From Anaerolineae bacterium (GTDB lineage Bacteria > Chloroflexota > Anaerolineae > Anaerolineales > Villigracilaceae), in assembly GCA_018648685.1 (NCBI GenBank), contig JABGQT010000097.1, forward strand, positions 1 to 46,577: a stretch of DNA of 46,577 bases. The letters run 5' to 3'. Position 1 is the first letter of the stretch. Every line of letters begins with the position of its first letter. The translations under genes and the position numbers were made by a program. Below, one piece after another: positions 1 through 8,532 of the stretch. The notes under the pieces are model-generated. The model was given only the letters and a program-made list of their open reading frames with translations. It did not search any database and was not told the origin of the DNA.

Positions 1-1254
1 GTAAAAATAGGTTCCTAATAGGCGTTTGGGCAGATATTGCTGTGGCGTAAAATGCCCATCTCCCTCGTGGGGGTAAAGATATCCTTTGCCATGTCCCAGT
101 GCCTCGGCATCACGATTATTATCTTTGAGATGATTTGGCACAGAAATTTGCCCCTGATCTTCGAGTCTCTTCAATGCCTTAAAATACGCCCCCGTGCTAT
201 TGGATTTTGGCGCAGTCGCCAAATAAAGCGTTGCCTCTACGATAGAGTAAATCCCCTCGGGCATGCCGACAAACTCAAAAGCCTGCGCCGCAGCATTTGC
301 TACAACCAATCCCATTGGGTCTGCCAAGCCAATATCTTCGCCAGCCAAAATTAGCAAACGCCGCACAATAAAGCGCGGGTCTTCACCGGCATAGATCATC
401 TTTGCCAGCCAATAAAGCGCAGCATCGGGGTCTGAGCCGCGCACCGATTTGATAAAAGCCGAAACTGTATCGTAATGCGAATCGCCGTCTTTGTCATAGA
501 GCACCGCTCGTCGCTGGATGGATTCTTGCGCTACTTCAAGGGTGATTTGGATGATCCCGTCTGCATCTGCTTTGGTAGATTCGACTGCCAGCTCGAGAGC
601 ATTTAAGGCATTTCGAGCATCTCCGGTAGCGAACTCGACGAGGTGCTTGCGTGCTGCTTCGTGAAGGTTAATTCGTCTCGAGCCAAATCCCTGTTTCTCG
701 TCGCTTAGAGCGCGATCCAGCAAAATGCCGCACTCACGCTGGTTGAGGCCTCGCAACTGAAAAACACGGGAGCGCGAGACAAGGGCACCGATCACCTCGA
801 AGAAAGGATTCTCCGTTGTTGCGCCGATCAATCTAATTGTCCCATTCTCAACGTGGGGCAAAAGCGCATCTTGTTGAGCTTTATTCCAGCGATGTACCTC
901 GTCCACGAAGAGAATTGTGCCCTTATTATATAATTTGCGTCGTTCCAATGCCTCGTGGATTACCTCCCGTAGGCGAGGTTTGCCATCCAAAACAGCGGAG
1001 AGGGTTTCAAAGTGAGATTCTGTTTGGTTTGCGATGATCTGCGCGAGCGTGGTTTTCCCCGTGCCCGGAGGTCCCCAAAGTAGAATTGAGGAGAAAAGCC
1101 GATCGGCTTCAATGGCGCGCCGCAGCAATTTCCCCTCGCCAACGATATGCTCTTGCCCGACATAATCATCAAGCGTGCGAGGGCGCATACGCGCGGCCAG
1201 AGGGGCTTCTTTTTTGAGATTTTCTTGCATCTTGTGGTCAAATAGATCTGTCAT
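1..1254 (-). CDS. rarA: RarA/MgsA-type AAA+ ATPase (replication-associated recombination protein), 3' end outside window
   Basis: The minus-strand reading frame is open from an ATG at 1254-1252 to the window edge, giving 418 codons without a stop. The Walker A motif GPPGTGKTT lies at about residues 61-69 and a Walker B/DEVHR segment at about 114-120, followed by the sensor-1 segment GATTENP. The last visible residues (QYLPKRLLG) match the C-terminal region of the RarA/MgsA/WRNIP1 family, so only a few residues should be missing. These proteins are clamp-loader-like ATPases that act at stalled replication forks. The family assignment rests on these motifs and the overall layout. The gene appears monocistronic at its 5' side, and a strong hairpin separates it from the gene upstream. 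Confidence 0.93.
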   Translation of the reverse strand, partial: MTDLFDHKMQENLKKEAPLAARMRPRTLDDYVGQEHIVGEGKLLRRAIEADRLFSSILLWGPPGTGKTTLAQIIANQTESHFETLSAVLDGKPRLREVIHEALERRKLYNKGTILFVDEVHRWNKAQQDALLPHVENGTIRLIGATTENPFFEVIGALVSRSRVFQLRGLNQRECGILLDRALSDEKQGFGSRRINLHEAARKHLVEFATGDARNALNALELAVESTKADADGIIQITLEVAQESIQRRAVLYDKDGDSHYDTVSAFIKSVRGSDPDAALYWLAKMIYAGEDPRFIVRRLLILAGEDIGLADPMGLVVANAAAQAFEFVGMPEGIYSIVEATLYLATAPKSNSTGAYFKALKRLEDQGQISVPNHLKDNNRDAEALGHGKGYLYPHEGDGHFTPQQYLPKRLLGTYFY

Positions 1255-1276
1255 AGCATTTATTATACTGGGTATC

Positions 1277-1309
1277 AAAAGAGGGTTGCAATTACTGCAA
1301 CCCTCTTTT
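1277..1309 (-). terminator. Strong hairpin terminator after the 1317-2318 gene
   Basis: A perfect 14-bp inverted repeat (AAAAGAGGGTTGCA at 1277-1290 and its complement at 1296-1309, 5-nt loop) lies directly downstream of the minus-strand gene ending at 1317. On the minus strand the stem ends in TTTT, as expected for an intrinsic terminator. It would isolate rarA from the upstream gene. Confidence 0.8.
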
Positions 1310-1316
1310 AGGTCTT

Positions 1317-2318
1317 TTAGCCGACAGCTTCAATTTCAGTAGAGGCTGGTGGTGGAGCAGATGGCGGCGGGGGTGACTCGCTTTCTGCTTTCGAGCCTCC
1401 CTTGAATTTAAGCAGCTTTTTGAGGAACTCAAACCAGAAAGGTGCGCCTTGCATGGCTGCCAAACCACTGATGAGGAAACCGAATAATTTAGTAAGCCAG
1501 CCTTGCAATGAGATGCTGGCTGCTTGCCCTACTTCCCAGCCAACAGGCAGCTTTAGGTCTGTATAGTATTCTTCGAGTTCAGCAACGGTGTCTGGCCCTG
1601 TGTTTTCGTCAGCAACTTGCGCTTGGGCTATCAGCGATTGACGCAGCGTTGGCTCCCGCCAAAGCTGATTGGTGATCTGAAGCGAATCCACATTAAAAAT
1701 TGCTGCCAAGGCAAAACCGATGAAGAAAGCCCAGTTTTTTGCATTTACTTTATAAAAGTAACTTGCCCGTTGCATGCTTGCGTCGAACCAGTTTTCGGCA
1801 TTTACCTTAAACTCAACGGCTTTTTTATGTGTTTTATTAATTTTTTCTACGGCTTCTTTTCCGTCAAAATTGGGGAGAATGCGTTGCACAAAATACCAAA
1901 GTTTTTCGTTTTGATCCTTTAGTTTATCGACCTCTTCCAGGCAGCGCTCAATGGATGCTGTCGCTTGCCCTAGCTGATCTTGCTCAGTACCCAGGTTAAT
2001 AAACATTTCGAGGGCTGCTTCTGCAAAGGCATCATTAGGGATATAACCCGGCTTGATCTCTTGCCCGAAAATATTCTTCTTGATCTTACCTTTGCGATTT
2101 CTGGGATAAAGAGCCTGAATAACGGGCTGATCGTAAAATAGCTCAACATAGCTTTGGTCATATTGAAACATTTCGAGAATGGACTGCTCGAGAAATTTCG
2201 CGCGGCGTCCAAGCCATTTAGTGATTATATCTTGCACTTCCACTGTGGCGACACTTAAGATGAGCCAAGTGAGAACCAAGCCAATTGCAACTTCAAGGAT
2301 AGCATCCAAATTATTCAT
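1317..2318 (-). CDS. Membrane protein of unknown function with C-terminal GAPFWFEFLKKL motif
   Basis: The 333-residue product starts with a hydrophobic segment (about residues 8-27). It continues with a long, charged, helix-rich region and a second hydrophobic stretch near residue 200 (FFIGFALAAIF). A third segment near residue 280 is followed by GAPFWFEFLKKLLKF. Combinations such as GAPFWFD/ELL are typical of a widespread uncharacterised family of bacterial membrane proteins. The C-terminus is Pro/Ser-rich, probably disordered. The start ATG is preceded by an AAGGAG-type ribosome site. I do not recognise a function. The gene sits alone, 64 bp downstream of lysA, and ends at a strong terminator. 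Confidence 0.8.
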   Translation of the reverse strand: MNNLDAILEVAIGLVLTWLILSVATVEVQDIITKWLGRRAKFLEQSILEMFQYDQSYVELFYDQPVIQALYPRNRKGKIKKNIFGQEIKPGYIPNDAFAEAALEMFINLGTEQDQLGQATASIERCLEEVDKLKDQNEKLWYFVQRILPNFDGKEAVEKINKTHKKAVEFKVNAENWFDASMQRASYFYKVNAKNWAFFIGFALAAIFNVDSLQITNQLWREPTLRQSLIAQAQVADENTGPDTVAELEEYYTDLKLPVGWEVGQAASISLQGWLTKLFGFLISGLAAMQGAPFWFEFLKKLLKFKGGSKAESESPPPPSAPPPASTEIEAVG

Positions 2319-2382
2319 GTCCTTCTCCTTATTGCGCGTTAATGTAGGTCAAGTATAAGAAAAAAAAGAGAGCTAGTCAATT

Positions 2383-3636
2383 TTAATCGAATTTTGCCTC
2401 GCCGCGCATCAAATCTTCATAGCTTTCTCGTGCTCGAATTATTTTCGCTTCTTCTCCACGCACCATCACTTCGGCTGGGCGGGGGCGGGCGTTGTAATTA
2501 GACGCCATCGAAAAACCATAGGCTCCCGCATCCATGATGGCAAGTAAATCGCCTGCCTGGATATTTAGCTCACGTTCTTTGCCAAGAAAATCGCTACTTT
2601 CGCAAACGGGACCGGCAATATCGTAAGTTTTGCTCTCTCCTGCGCTGTGCTGGGTGAGGGGCAAGATACTATGCCAGGCCTGATAGAGAGCGGGACGATG
2701 TAGATCGTTCATGGCGGCGTCAATGACGGCGAATTTTTTGTCTTCAGTTTCCTTGATGGAGATGATGCGTGTCAGTAGCAAGCCTGTATCTCCCACGATC
2801 GAACGGCCGGGTTCAACGACCAAGCTCAAATCACGTCCGCTGACGCGCTCGAGCAGAGCTGTCATATATGTCGTGGGGGAGGATATTCCTTCTTCTGTGT
2901 AATCAATGCCCAATCCACCGCCCATATCCAATGTTTTGATGATGATCCCCTCTTCAGCAAGTTCATCAATTAAATGGAGCAAGCGATCCAGTGCCTCGAG
3001 AAAAGGCTCGATGGTCGTGATCTGCGAGCCGATGTGGCAATCTACGCCGTGGATGTGCAGTTGTGCCATTTTGGCTGCGCGTCTATAAAGCGATTTTGCT
3101 TTTTTAACAGATACGCCAAACTTGGTCTCTTTTAGCCCCGTGGCAATGTAGGGATGGGTTTTTGGATCAACATCCGGATTAACGCGGAAGGAGATATTTG
3201 TCTGGATACTCATCTCGAGCGTGGTCTTGTTGAGCATATCCAGTTCCGCTTCGGACTCGATATTGAAGCTGTGGATGCCAACACGGAGCGCTCTCTGCAT
3301 TTCGGCTTGAGTTTTGCCAACCCCGGAAAAAATAACTTTTTTCGGATCCCCACCCGCAGCGAGCACACGCTCTAATTCACCTTGCGAAACGATGTCGAAA
3401 CCCGCACCAAGTTTAGCAAGGGCATTTATAATAGCAAGATTTCCATTTGCTTTGACGGCATAACAGATCAGATGCGGCCGTTCTTCAAGCGCATTTTGAT
3501 AGGCGAGGAAGTTTTCCTTGAGAGCTTTATAGCTGTAGGCATAGAGAGGTGTGCCAAAATTATTTGCCAGTTTTTCCAGCGGAATACTTTCGATATGGAG
3601 TTGATTGTTCTTATAGGAGAATAGCTGTTTTTTCAT
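2383..3636 (-). CDS. lysA: Diaminopimelate decarboxylase
   Basis: This 417-residue PLP enzyme converts meso-diaminopimelate to L-lysine and CO2, the last step of lysine synthesis. The PLP-binding lysine is K62 in YAVKAN. HIGSQI, DMGGGLGID (about 237), EPGRS (about 274) and the substrate-binding CESSDF (about 344) follow in the usual order, and the C-terminal DAGAYGFSMASNYN block is intact. The start was set at 3636 because an AAGGAAAAGAAGG ribosome site precedes it and because the upstream transporter gene stops there with an ATGA overlap. The frame stays open for about 110 more codons upstream, but that stretch is the antiparallel-frame shadow of the transporter. It is the last gene of the 5449-2383 operon. 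Confidence 0.95.
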   Translation of the reverse strand: MKKQLFSYKNNQLHIESIPLEKLANNFGTPLYAYSYKALKENFLAYQNALEERPHLICYAVKANGNLAIINALAKLGAGFDIVSQGELERVLAAGGDPKKVIFSGVGKTQAEMQRALRVGIHSFNIESEAELDMLNKTTLEMSIQTNISFRVNPDVDPKTHPYIATGLKETKFGVSVKKAKSLYRRAAKMAQLHIHGVDCHIGSQITTIEPFLEALDRLLHLIDELAEEGIIIKTLDMGGGLGIDYTEEGISSPTTYMTALLERVSGRDLSLVVEPGRSIVGDTGLLLTRIISIKETEDKKFAVIDAAMNDLHRPALYQAWHSILPLTQHSAGESKTYDIAGPVCESSDFLGKERELNIQAGDLLAIMDAGAYGFSMASNYNARPRPAEVMVRGEEAKIIRARESYEDLMRGEAKFD

Positions 3637-4520
3637 GCGCCTTCTTTTCCTTTTTGATAGGCACGATTCACAAGAAAGATGCCAACCAGCGCGGTGAGAC
3701 CGCCAATGATCTGCATGGGGAGGGGGATTTCTCCCAAAAGTGGAATGGCAAAAAGGGTGGTCATAATGGGTTGGCCGATCATTGTCGGGGCAACCACTGA
3801 AGCGGGGAGATGCCCTAGAGCATAGGATACAGCAACATAGCCGATCACCTGAGAGACGAGGGCTGTCGTCCAGAAAATACTCCAGGTTTGAGATGTGTAG
3901 CCGATAAAGGGATTCCCGAGCACAAGATTGATCAGGGCTAATCCGATACTCGCACTTAAGCCGATGATCCAAATATAAGTAATGGGATGAAAATCTGCTC
4001 TGCCGCGTTGTGTAACGAGGAAATAACCCGCATAAAAAAGGCCTGCGGAGATTGCGATCAGATCACCGATTCCAAGCCGTGTGTGGACGAGAAAATCTCC
4101 TCCGACGATGAGAGCAGCGCCAAGTAGAGCGATAGCAAGACCGATCCAGAAGTCTTTGCTGAGTTTTTCTCGAAATATGAGCCATGCGCCCAGAGCAACC
4201 CAAAGCGGATTTGTGTTAACGAGTAATGTCGCGTTCCCGGCTGTTGTGTAGAAAAGGGATGTGTTCCAGAGAGCGAGGTCGAAGGCAGTAAAGAGACCCC
4301 CAAGGAGGGGCATAATGAGAATGCGTTTGCTTAGATTGCATTCCTTAAGGCAGCGTTGGAGAAAGAAGGGAGTTAGGATCACTGTGGCGAGAAATACGCG
4401 ATAAAAAGCAGTGATAGGACCCGGTGCATCTGCCCAACGGACGAAGATCGCAGATGTACCCATAGAGAGGATGGCGATAAGGAGCGCGATGTAGGGAAGT
4501 GCTTTCTTTGATGAGGTCAT
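3633..4520 (-). CDS. EamA/DMT-superfamily transporter (10 TM)
   Basis: The 295-residue protein is almost entirely hydrophobic and reads as two repeated EamA units of five transmembrane helices each. The first half carries FVRWADAPGPITAFYR and the second the recurrent SVVAPTMIGQPIMTTLFAIPLLGE block typical of the DMT family. Its C-terminus is basic. Such proteins export or import small metabolites such as amino acids. Its stop codon overlaps the lysA start by 4 bp (ATGA), so the two are translationally coupled. Export of lysine or a related amino acid is therefore an attractive guess, but the sequence does not show the substrate. Confidence 0.88.
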   Translation of the reverse strand: MTSSKKALPYIALLIAILSMGTSAIFVRWADAPGPITAFYRVFLATVILTPFFLQRCLKECNLSKRILIMPLLGGLFTAFDLALWNTSLFYTTAGNATLLVNTNPLWVALGAWLIFREKLSKDFWIGLAIALLGAALIVGGDFLVHTRLGIGDLIAISAGLFYAGYFLVTQRGRADFHPITYIWIIGLSASIGLALINLVLGNPFIGYTSQTWSIFWTTALVSQVIGYVAVSYALGHLPASVVAPTMIGQPIMTTLFAIPLLGEIPLPMQIIGGLTALVGIFLVNRAYQKGKEGA

Positions 4521-4553
4521 TGAGGGTATAGACCAGGCATTGAGGAAGAGGGA

Positions 4554-5291
4554 TTAGGGAATTTGGAGCAAAAGCTTGGGAAGCTGAATCAACTCTTGAA
4601 TGACAGCTTTTGGGCGAATGTCAATGAGCGTTTTTGTGTTCTGGTTGACACGGCGATTGATCCAGATGCTGTAGATGCCAAGTGCGTTCGCGCCTTTGAT
4701 ATCTGCATCAAGTGTATCGCCGACCATTGCGCATTGCTGGGGGAATAGACCTAGTTCGTTGAGTGCTTCTTCGAATATATGACGATGAGGTTTTCGGAAA
4801 CCTGATGCTGCTGAGGTGCGGATAAAACTAAAATAAGGGCGTAGGCTGTTTTTGTCGATCAGCGTTTGCACATCTGCATCGTCGCCGGCGTTGGAGATGA
4901 GGGCAAGTTTATAATCGTTTAATTTTAAAGCGCGGAGGGCGGCGTGCGCATCGTTTTCGAGTAGCCAGTTTTGCTGTGTGGTTGCGTAAAACGCGTCCAA
5001 TGCAATGCGCAACTTTGAGACAGGAGCGTCTGGGAATCCTTTTTCGGCAACGAGTTGTTGAAGCATCCTGAAAGTTGTTGTTTCGCGGAGGGTTGTTTCT
5101 CTATCCACATAGTATTGATTTAAGCATTCGGCGAATTCATAAGGGAAGGAGCGTGTGTCAATGGCGATCTCTTGTGCAGCAAGCGCCTGCGCAAGAGATT
5201 TATTTGCGCGCAAAAAACTAGATTGCCAGGAATCTTTTGGGTAGATGAGGGTTTTGCCGAGGTCAAAAAAAATAGCGCGGACAGGAGTCAT
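4554..5291 (-). CDS. HAD-superfamily hydrolase
   Basis: The 245-residue product has the four haloacid-dehalogenase motifs. Motif I is FFDLGKT with nucleophile D10, motif II is the ISNAGDD segment near residue 135, and motif III is the lysine in FRKPH. Motif IV is MVGDTLDADIKGA near residue 190. The helical cap lies between motifs I and II, as in subclass I phosphatases. In motif I the usual general-acid Asp at +2 is Gly (DLG). This is seen in several HAD branches and may lower phosphatase efficiency or signal a different substrate. The gene overlaps its upstream neighbour by 4 bp (ATGA) and precedes the EamA transporter by 33 bp. The substrate cannot be told. Confidence 0.88.
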   Translation of the reverse strand: MTPVRAIFFDLGKTLIYPKDSWQSSFLRANKSLAQALAAQEIAIDTRSFPYEFAECLNQYYVDRETTLRETTTFRMLQQLVAEKGFPDAPVSKLRIALDAFYATTQQNWLLENDAHAALRALKLNDYKLALISNAGDDADVQTLIDKNSLRPYFSFIRTSAASGFRKPHRHIFEEALNELGLFPQQCAMVGDTLDADIKGANALGIYSIWINRRVNQNTKTLIDIRPKAVIQELIQLPKLLLQIP

Positions 5292-5449
5292 TTTTCTTTG
5301 ATTGTGAGGGTTGCAGCAGAAACGATGAGTGCAAGCAGTAACCAGATGAGGAGGCTTTTCTCCCCTTGTGCGGCGGGATAGAGCGCAAAGGATGCGATGA
5401 CGATGATCCCGAAGGCAAGCGTGTAGCGGGAGAGTTTGCTGTGGAGCAT
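5288..5449 (-). CDS. Small two-helix membrane protein, hypothetical
   Basis: This 53-residue product consists of two hydrophobic helices (about residues 8-25 and 32-49) joined by a short polar turn, with a lysine-rich end. The ATG at 5449 is preferred because the chain then begins just before the first helix. An in-frame ATG at 5500 would add 17 residues but lies at the edge of the repeat element at 5505. Neither start has a strong ribosome site. The stop overlaps the HAD start (ATGA), which supports translation of the frame. Its function is unknown. Confidence 0.6.
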   Translation of the reverse strand: MLHSKLSRYTLAFGIIVIASFALYPAAQGEKSLLIWLLLALIVSAATLTIKEK

Positions 5450-5504
5450 GGCGTAAGTGTACCGCTTAATCGTGAAATTCACGAATAAACAAAATGACAT
5501 AAAT

Positions 5505-5661
5505 ATTAACCTGAGTTATGGATAAGTCGTTCTTGATGTTTTCTGCCACAGATTTCACGGATTTCACAGAAAAACTCAAAAAAGTCCGTAAAAATCAGTG
5601 TGATCGGTGGCTATTTCCGTTTCAAGCTCAAGGAAAACCCTTATCCGATACTCAGGTTATT
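5505..5661. mobile_element. MITE-like non-coding element with 22-bp imperfect terminal inverted repeats
   Basis: The left end 5505-5526 (core TAACCTGAGTT...GGATAAG) and the right end 5640-5661 are inverted copies matching at 18 of 22 positions. A nested inverted repeat lies inside: 5545-5564 begins GCCACAGATTTCACGG, and 5591-5611 is its imperfect complement ending GGTGGC. No open reading frame is present. Small size, terminal inverted repeats and absence of coding capacity fit a miniature inverted-repeat element. It fills the gap between the 5449 start and the permease stop at 5676. Confidence 0.55.
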
Positions 5662-5675
5662 AGGTTGAATGGTCT

Positions 5676-7244
5676 TTATTGAAAGATGACTGCTAAAACG
5701 GTCAATAAGCTGATGAAAAGTATTAATCCCCCGCCGTAGCCAATTACCGCACGTAATGCGATGCCTTCTTTACCCTCCATGCCTGCGGTGCTTGCGCCAA
5801 CGATCAGTTTTGCTGGAGCAAGAACAGAGCCCACAGATGCTCCAGCTGTTTGCGCCGCTAAAATGATCGGTACGCTATAAGCCAGCAACTCTGATGTACG
5901 CATTTGGAGGGCTGCAAAAAGCACGTTTGAGTTGGTGTTTGAGCCGGTCATAAAAGCGCCGAGCGCGCCGATCCACGCTGCGAAGAAGGGGAAGGCCACG
6001 CCAACGGCATTCGCTAATCCTTGCGCCAAGGCTTCCGTCATTCCCGATTGTTGCATCACCATCGCCATCGCGACCATCAGCACGATGCTCAGACTGGATG
6101 TCACCATCTTGCGCGCTGTTTGGCTCAAGATTTTCTTCCCCGCATTTTTTGTGTAAAGCCCGGCACGTTTATAAATCACGAAAGCCGCCGCTGAGGAATA
6201 GAGCAAAATCGCGCCCGTGTGGGTGAAGATCGGGATGGCCTTATTCGCCCCCGCAGGGGAAATATAGCCTGCGGATGTGATTGTTTCAGGGAAGGATAAT
6301 TGAATGGCAAATTCCCCCAGTGTTTTCTTGATCTCTGGAACAAAAAGTGGAGGCGCGAGCAAAATCCCAACTGTAAAAAGGATCAGGATGAGATAAGCAG
6401 AAAGGGCGATAAAAAGCCGCTTCGCATCGATTATCTTTCCACCTGTACTCGGAGCGGAGCGACGAGTGTGTTTTTGGCTTGCCTCGCTCCAATAGGCAAT
6501 GGCTACACCCACAACTAATCCTGCCACCCCGCCAGCGAAAGAGCCTATATTCCATAATCCCAAGTTTACGGCCACAAAATATTGTGTTCCGCCCATCACC
6601 GTGCCGATGATTAGCACCTTCGCGACGAGGCGTTTTACCGCACTCCATCCATTTGCCGCGTGGACAACCATCAAGCCTGTGGGCAAAGCCGCTAAACCTA
6701 AAAATAATGCCGAAGAAGGAGCAAGATAGCCCGCGTCAAGATTTGTTGCAGAGATCAACGCATTAAAGGACGAGCCTAATGAGCCAAAAGTGACCGCCCA
6801 GCCATGTCCAATAGTGGGGATGACGACTGCGGCGAGGGGCGAGAATCCCAGCCCGATGAGCAGGGGCGCTGTTATTGCCACTGGTACACCGAATCCGCCT
6901 GTCCCTTGCAAAAAGGATGCGAAAACCCAGCCGATCAGGATCGCCTGCATCCCTTTGTCACTTGTCAGCTGTCGCAATGCTTCGCCAATTATTTCAATCG
7001 CTCCCGCTTCATCAGAGACTCGATAAAGCAAATAAGCTGTCCAGATAATGTAGAGGACATCAAAACTAAGCAGGATCGCTTTTGTGTGCGCATAAGCCAA
7101 CACCTTGGTGCTTGCACCAAAAAAAGCGATTGCGATGATAAATGCAGATATATATCCCGCTGCGCCAGCTCGTGCTGCGCCCCAGCGGTAGCCAACCATG
7201 AGGATGAGGATAATGATGATGGGGAGGGTAGCGAGGAAGGGCAT
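5676..7244 (-). CDS. L-lactate permease family transporter (LctP/LldP)
   Basis: The 522-residue protein has roughly 12-14 hydrophobic segments. It also has the family signatures FLQGTGGFGVPVAITAP near residue 115, GHGWAVTFGSLG near residue 150 and the late block TGSNTNSNVLFAALQ. These belong to the LctP family, which imports L-lactate, D-lactate or glycolate with protons. No lactate dehydrogenase gene lies next to it, so the substrate is a family-level assignment. No ribosome site is obvious before the ATG at 7244, where a short palindromic repeat (7254-7270) occupies the leader. Confidence 0.9.
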   Translation of the reverse strand: MPFLATLPIIIILILMVGYRWGAARAGAAGYISAFIIAIAFFGASTKVLAYAHTKAILLSFDVLYIIWTAYLLYRVSDEAGAIEIIGEALRQLTSDKGMQAILIGWVFASFLQGTGGFGVPVAITAPLLIGLGFSPLAAVVIPTIGHGWAVTFGSLGSSFNALISATNLDAGYLAPSSALFLGLAALPTGLMVVHAANGWSAVKRLVAKVLIIGTVMGGTQYFVAVNLGLWNIGSFAGGVAGLVVGVAIAYWSEASQKHTRRSAPSTGGKIIDAKRLFIALSAYLILILFTVGILLAPPLFVPEIKKTLGEFAIQLSFPETITSAGYISPAGANKAIPIFTHTGAILLYSSAAAFVIYKRAGLYTKNAGKKILSQTARKMVTSSLSIVLMVAMAMVMQQSGMTEALAQGLANAVGVAFPFFAAWIGALGAFMTGSNTNSNVLFAALQMRTSELLAYSVPIILAAQTAGASVGSVLAPAKLIVGASTAGMEGKEGIALRAVIGYGGGLILFISLLTVLAVIFQ

Positions 7245-7253
7245 AGCTGTAGA

Positions 7254-7270
7254 TCACGTTTTCAACGTGA
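7254..7270. repeat. Short palindromic repeat (TCACGTT-TTC-AACGTGA)
   Basis: A perfect 7-bp inverted repeat with a 3-nt loop sits between the CPBP gene stop and the permease start. It resembles the neighbouring palindrome at 7287-7305 and another at 31606-31624, each followed or preceded by TAC/GTA-type edges. Its position in the permease leader could affect translation of the permease. Confidence 0.55.
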
Positions 7271-7273
7271 CTT

Positions 7274-8185
7274 TTATGGCTGGGGTGTCACGCTTCTAGC
7301 GTGACCTACATTCGAATATGTGTAAATCAAAGCCATTCCGAAAACCAGCGCTGGAATAACGATTAGCCCCGCTTCGGGACCAAAAGCGCCGCCTGTGATG
7401 AGTTCGGGGCCGTGAATATTGATACGTGTTAGAGTAAATATATTCAAGCCGCTGACGGGGAAGCCGAAAACGACTCCCTCGAAAAAATTCCAGCCGATAT
7501 GCAAGCCGATCGGTAGCCAAAGTTGTTTCGTACGGATATACCCATAGGCAAGGAAGACTCCGGCAAGAAAGAGGCCGAGAGTGCTGATCCAGGTTGCGCC
7601 GGGGTTGCCAATATGCAAAATCGCGAAAACGGAGGATGAAATGATCACGCCCCAAGTCAGATTAATCCCGTCTGCAAGATTTTGGAGGTGGTATCCGCGG
7701 CTGAGTAGTTCCTCGTTCCAGCCGACGAGGATGAAAACGCCGAAAATGCCGAGCAAGTTTAGGGTCACGGACGACGCGGATTCAAATTCCCAGGCAAAAC
7801 CCTCGAAGCTGATCCATCCCAACGCATACATGATGATGTAGATGAATCCCATCTGGATAAAGGTGATGACAATGCCTACGAATAGGTCGATCCACATCTT
7901 TTTATCAAGTTTGAGACCGAGGCTGGTAAAGCTGCGTTGGTCTAAAAAGCGACGTGCTATGAAAATAGACAAAATGGTAGCGATAAACTGGGCGATATGA
8001 TTTACAGCCAAAAGTAAAGTGTCTGAGATTTCGATATCCATGAAAAACAGGATAATGAATGGTAGACTGGCAAAAATCAAAAAGGCGAGAAATAGGAGTG
8101 TGTGCCCAGCAAGACGCCACCCAGCTCGTAGCCGGATGGCGTCAGGTGAAAGAAAGATGTTTTCAAGAATAGGGCGCTTAGGCAT
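7274..8185 (-). CDS. CPBP-family intramembrane glutamic endopeptidase (CAAX protease-like)
   Basis: The 303-residue multi-span membrane protein carries the ABI/CPBP motifs: NEELLSRGYH (EExxxR type) near residue 157, FAILHIGN near 190 and HIGWNFFEG near 228. These hold the catalytic Glu and metal- or water-binding His/Asn of this Rce1-like family. About eight hydrophobic segments are visible. The start ATG at 8185 overlaps the end of the PspC gene by 8 bp, so the two are probably co-translated. The last residues (GHARSVTPQP) are encoded by a palindromic repeat, so the natural C-terminus appears to have been extended or replaced by that repeat. Substrates of such proteases in bacteria are mostly unknown. 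Confidence 0.85.
   Translation of the reverse strand: MPKRPILENIFLSPDAIRLRAGWRLAGHTLLFLAFLIFASLPFIILFFMDIEISDTLLLAVNHIAQFIATILSIFIARRFLDQRSFTSLGLKLDKKMWIDLFVGIVITFIQMGFIYIIMYALGWISFEGFAWEFESASSVTLNLLGIFGVFILVGWNEELLSRGYHLQNLADGINLTWGVIISSSVFAILHIGNPGATWISTLGLFLAGVFLAYGYIRTKQLWLPIGLHIGWNFFEGVVFGFPVSGLNIFTLTRINIHGPELITGGAFGPEAGLIVIPALVFGMALIYTYSNVGHARSVTPQP
7287..7305. repeat. Palindromic repeat GTCACGCT-TCT-AGCGTGAC inside the CPBP gene end
   Basis: The arms at 7287-7294 and 7298-7305 are perfect 8-bp complements. The repeat is in frame within the last dozen codons of the minus-strand protease gene, and a near-identical copy lies at 31606-31624. Confidence 0.65.
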
Positions 8186-8384
8186 TGGCTTTAGGGACGA
8201 TGAACCAGAATATTAGATAAGCTGCAATACCAGGAACGCCGCCGGGCAATGTCGCGATCACGAAGGCGAGACGGAACCAGGAGGCACTGATGCCGTAGAA
8301 TTCTGCGAGACCGCCACAAACACCAGCTAGAACACGATTCCGTCGTGAGCGGCGTAATGGGGGGCGTTGTTCTTCTGTAGTCAT
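8178..8384 (-). CDS. PspC-domain small membrane protein
   Basis: The 68-residue product matches the PspC domain. A basic N-terminus (LRRSRRNRVLAGVCGGLAEF) is followed by two hydrophobic helices with the turn LPGGVPGIAAYLIFWFIVP. PspC proteins act at the inner membrane in envelope-stress signalling in proteobacteria. In other phyla stand-alone PspC proteins are common and their role is unclear. An AAAGGAGAAA ribosome site precedes the ATG. The stop overlaps the start of the CPBP protease, suggesting that the pair works together at the membrane. Confidence 0.9.
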   Translation of the reverse strand: MTTEEQRPPLRRSRRNRVLAGVCGGLAEFYGISASWFRLAFVIATLPGGVPGIAAYLIFWFIVPKANA

Positions 8385-8532
8385 TATTTTCTCCTTTGAT
8401 AGATTTTTCTACGCTGATATACGTTCTGTGAGATGCGGAGGTTGCTCAGTCGTTTTCTTTTCAAATATAGGTCTGCGTGTCGAGCTGTAGGCAAATACTT
8501 CTCTTGTGGGATCGGTTTTTCAATATCGCAGC

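Noticed and set aside
37-354. Plus-strand open frame at the left edge
   Set aside because: It is antisense to rarA and its translation shows no domain; the minus strand carries full family motifs.
3637-3972. About 110-codon N-terminal extension of lysA in frame
   Set aside because: It lies inside the transporter gene on the same strand but in another frame, contains no domain, and the true start has a ribosome site and an ATGA overlap with the transporter stop.
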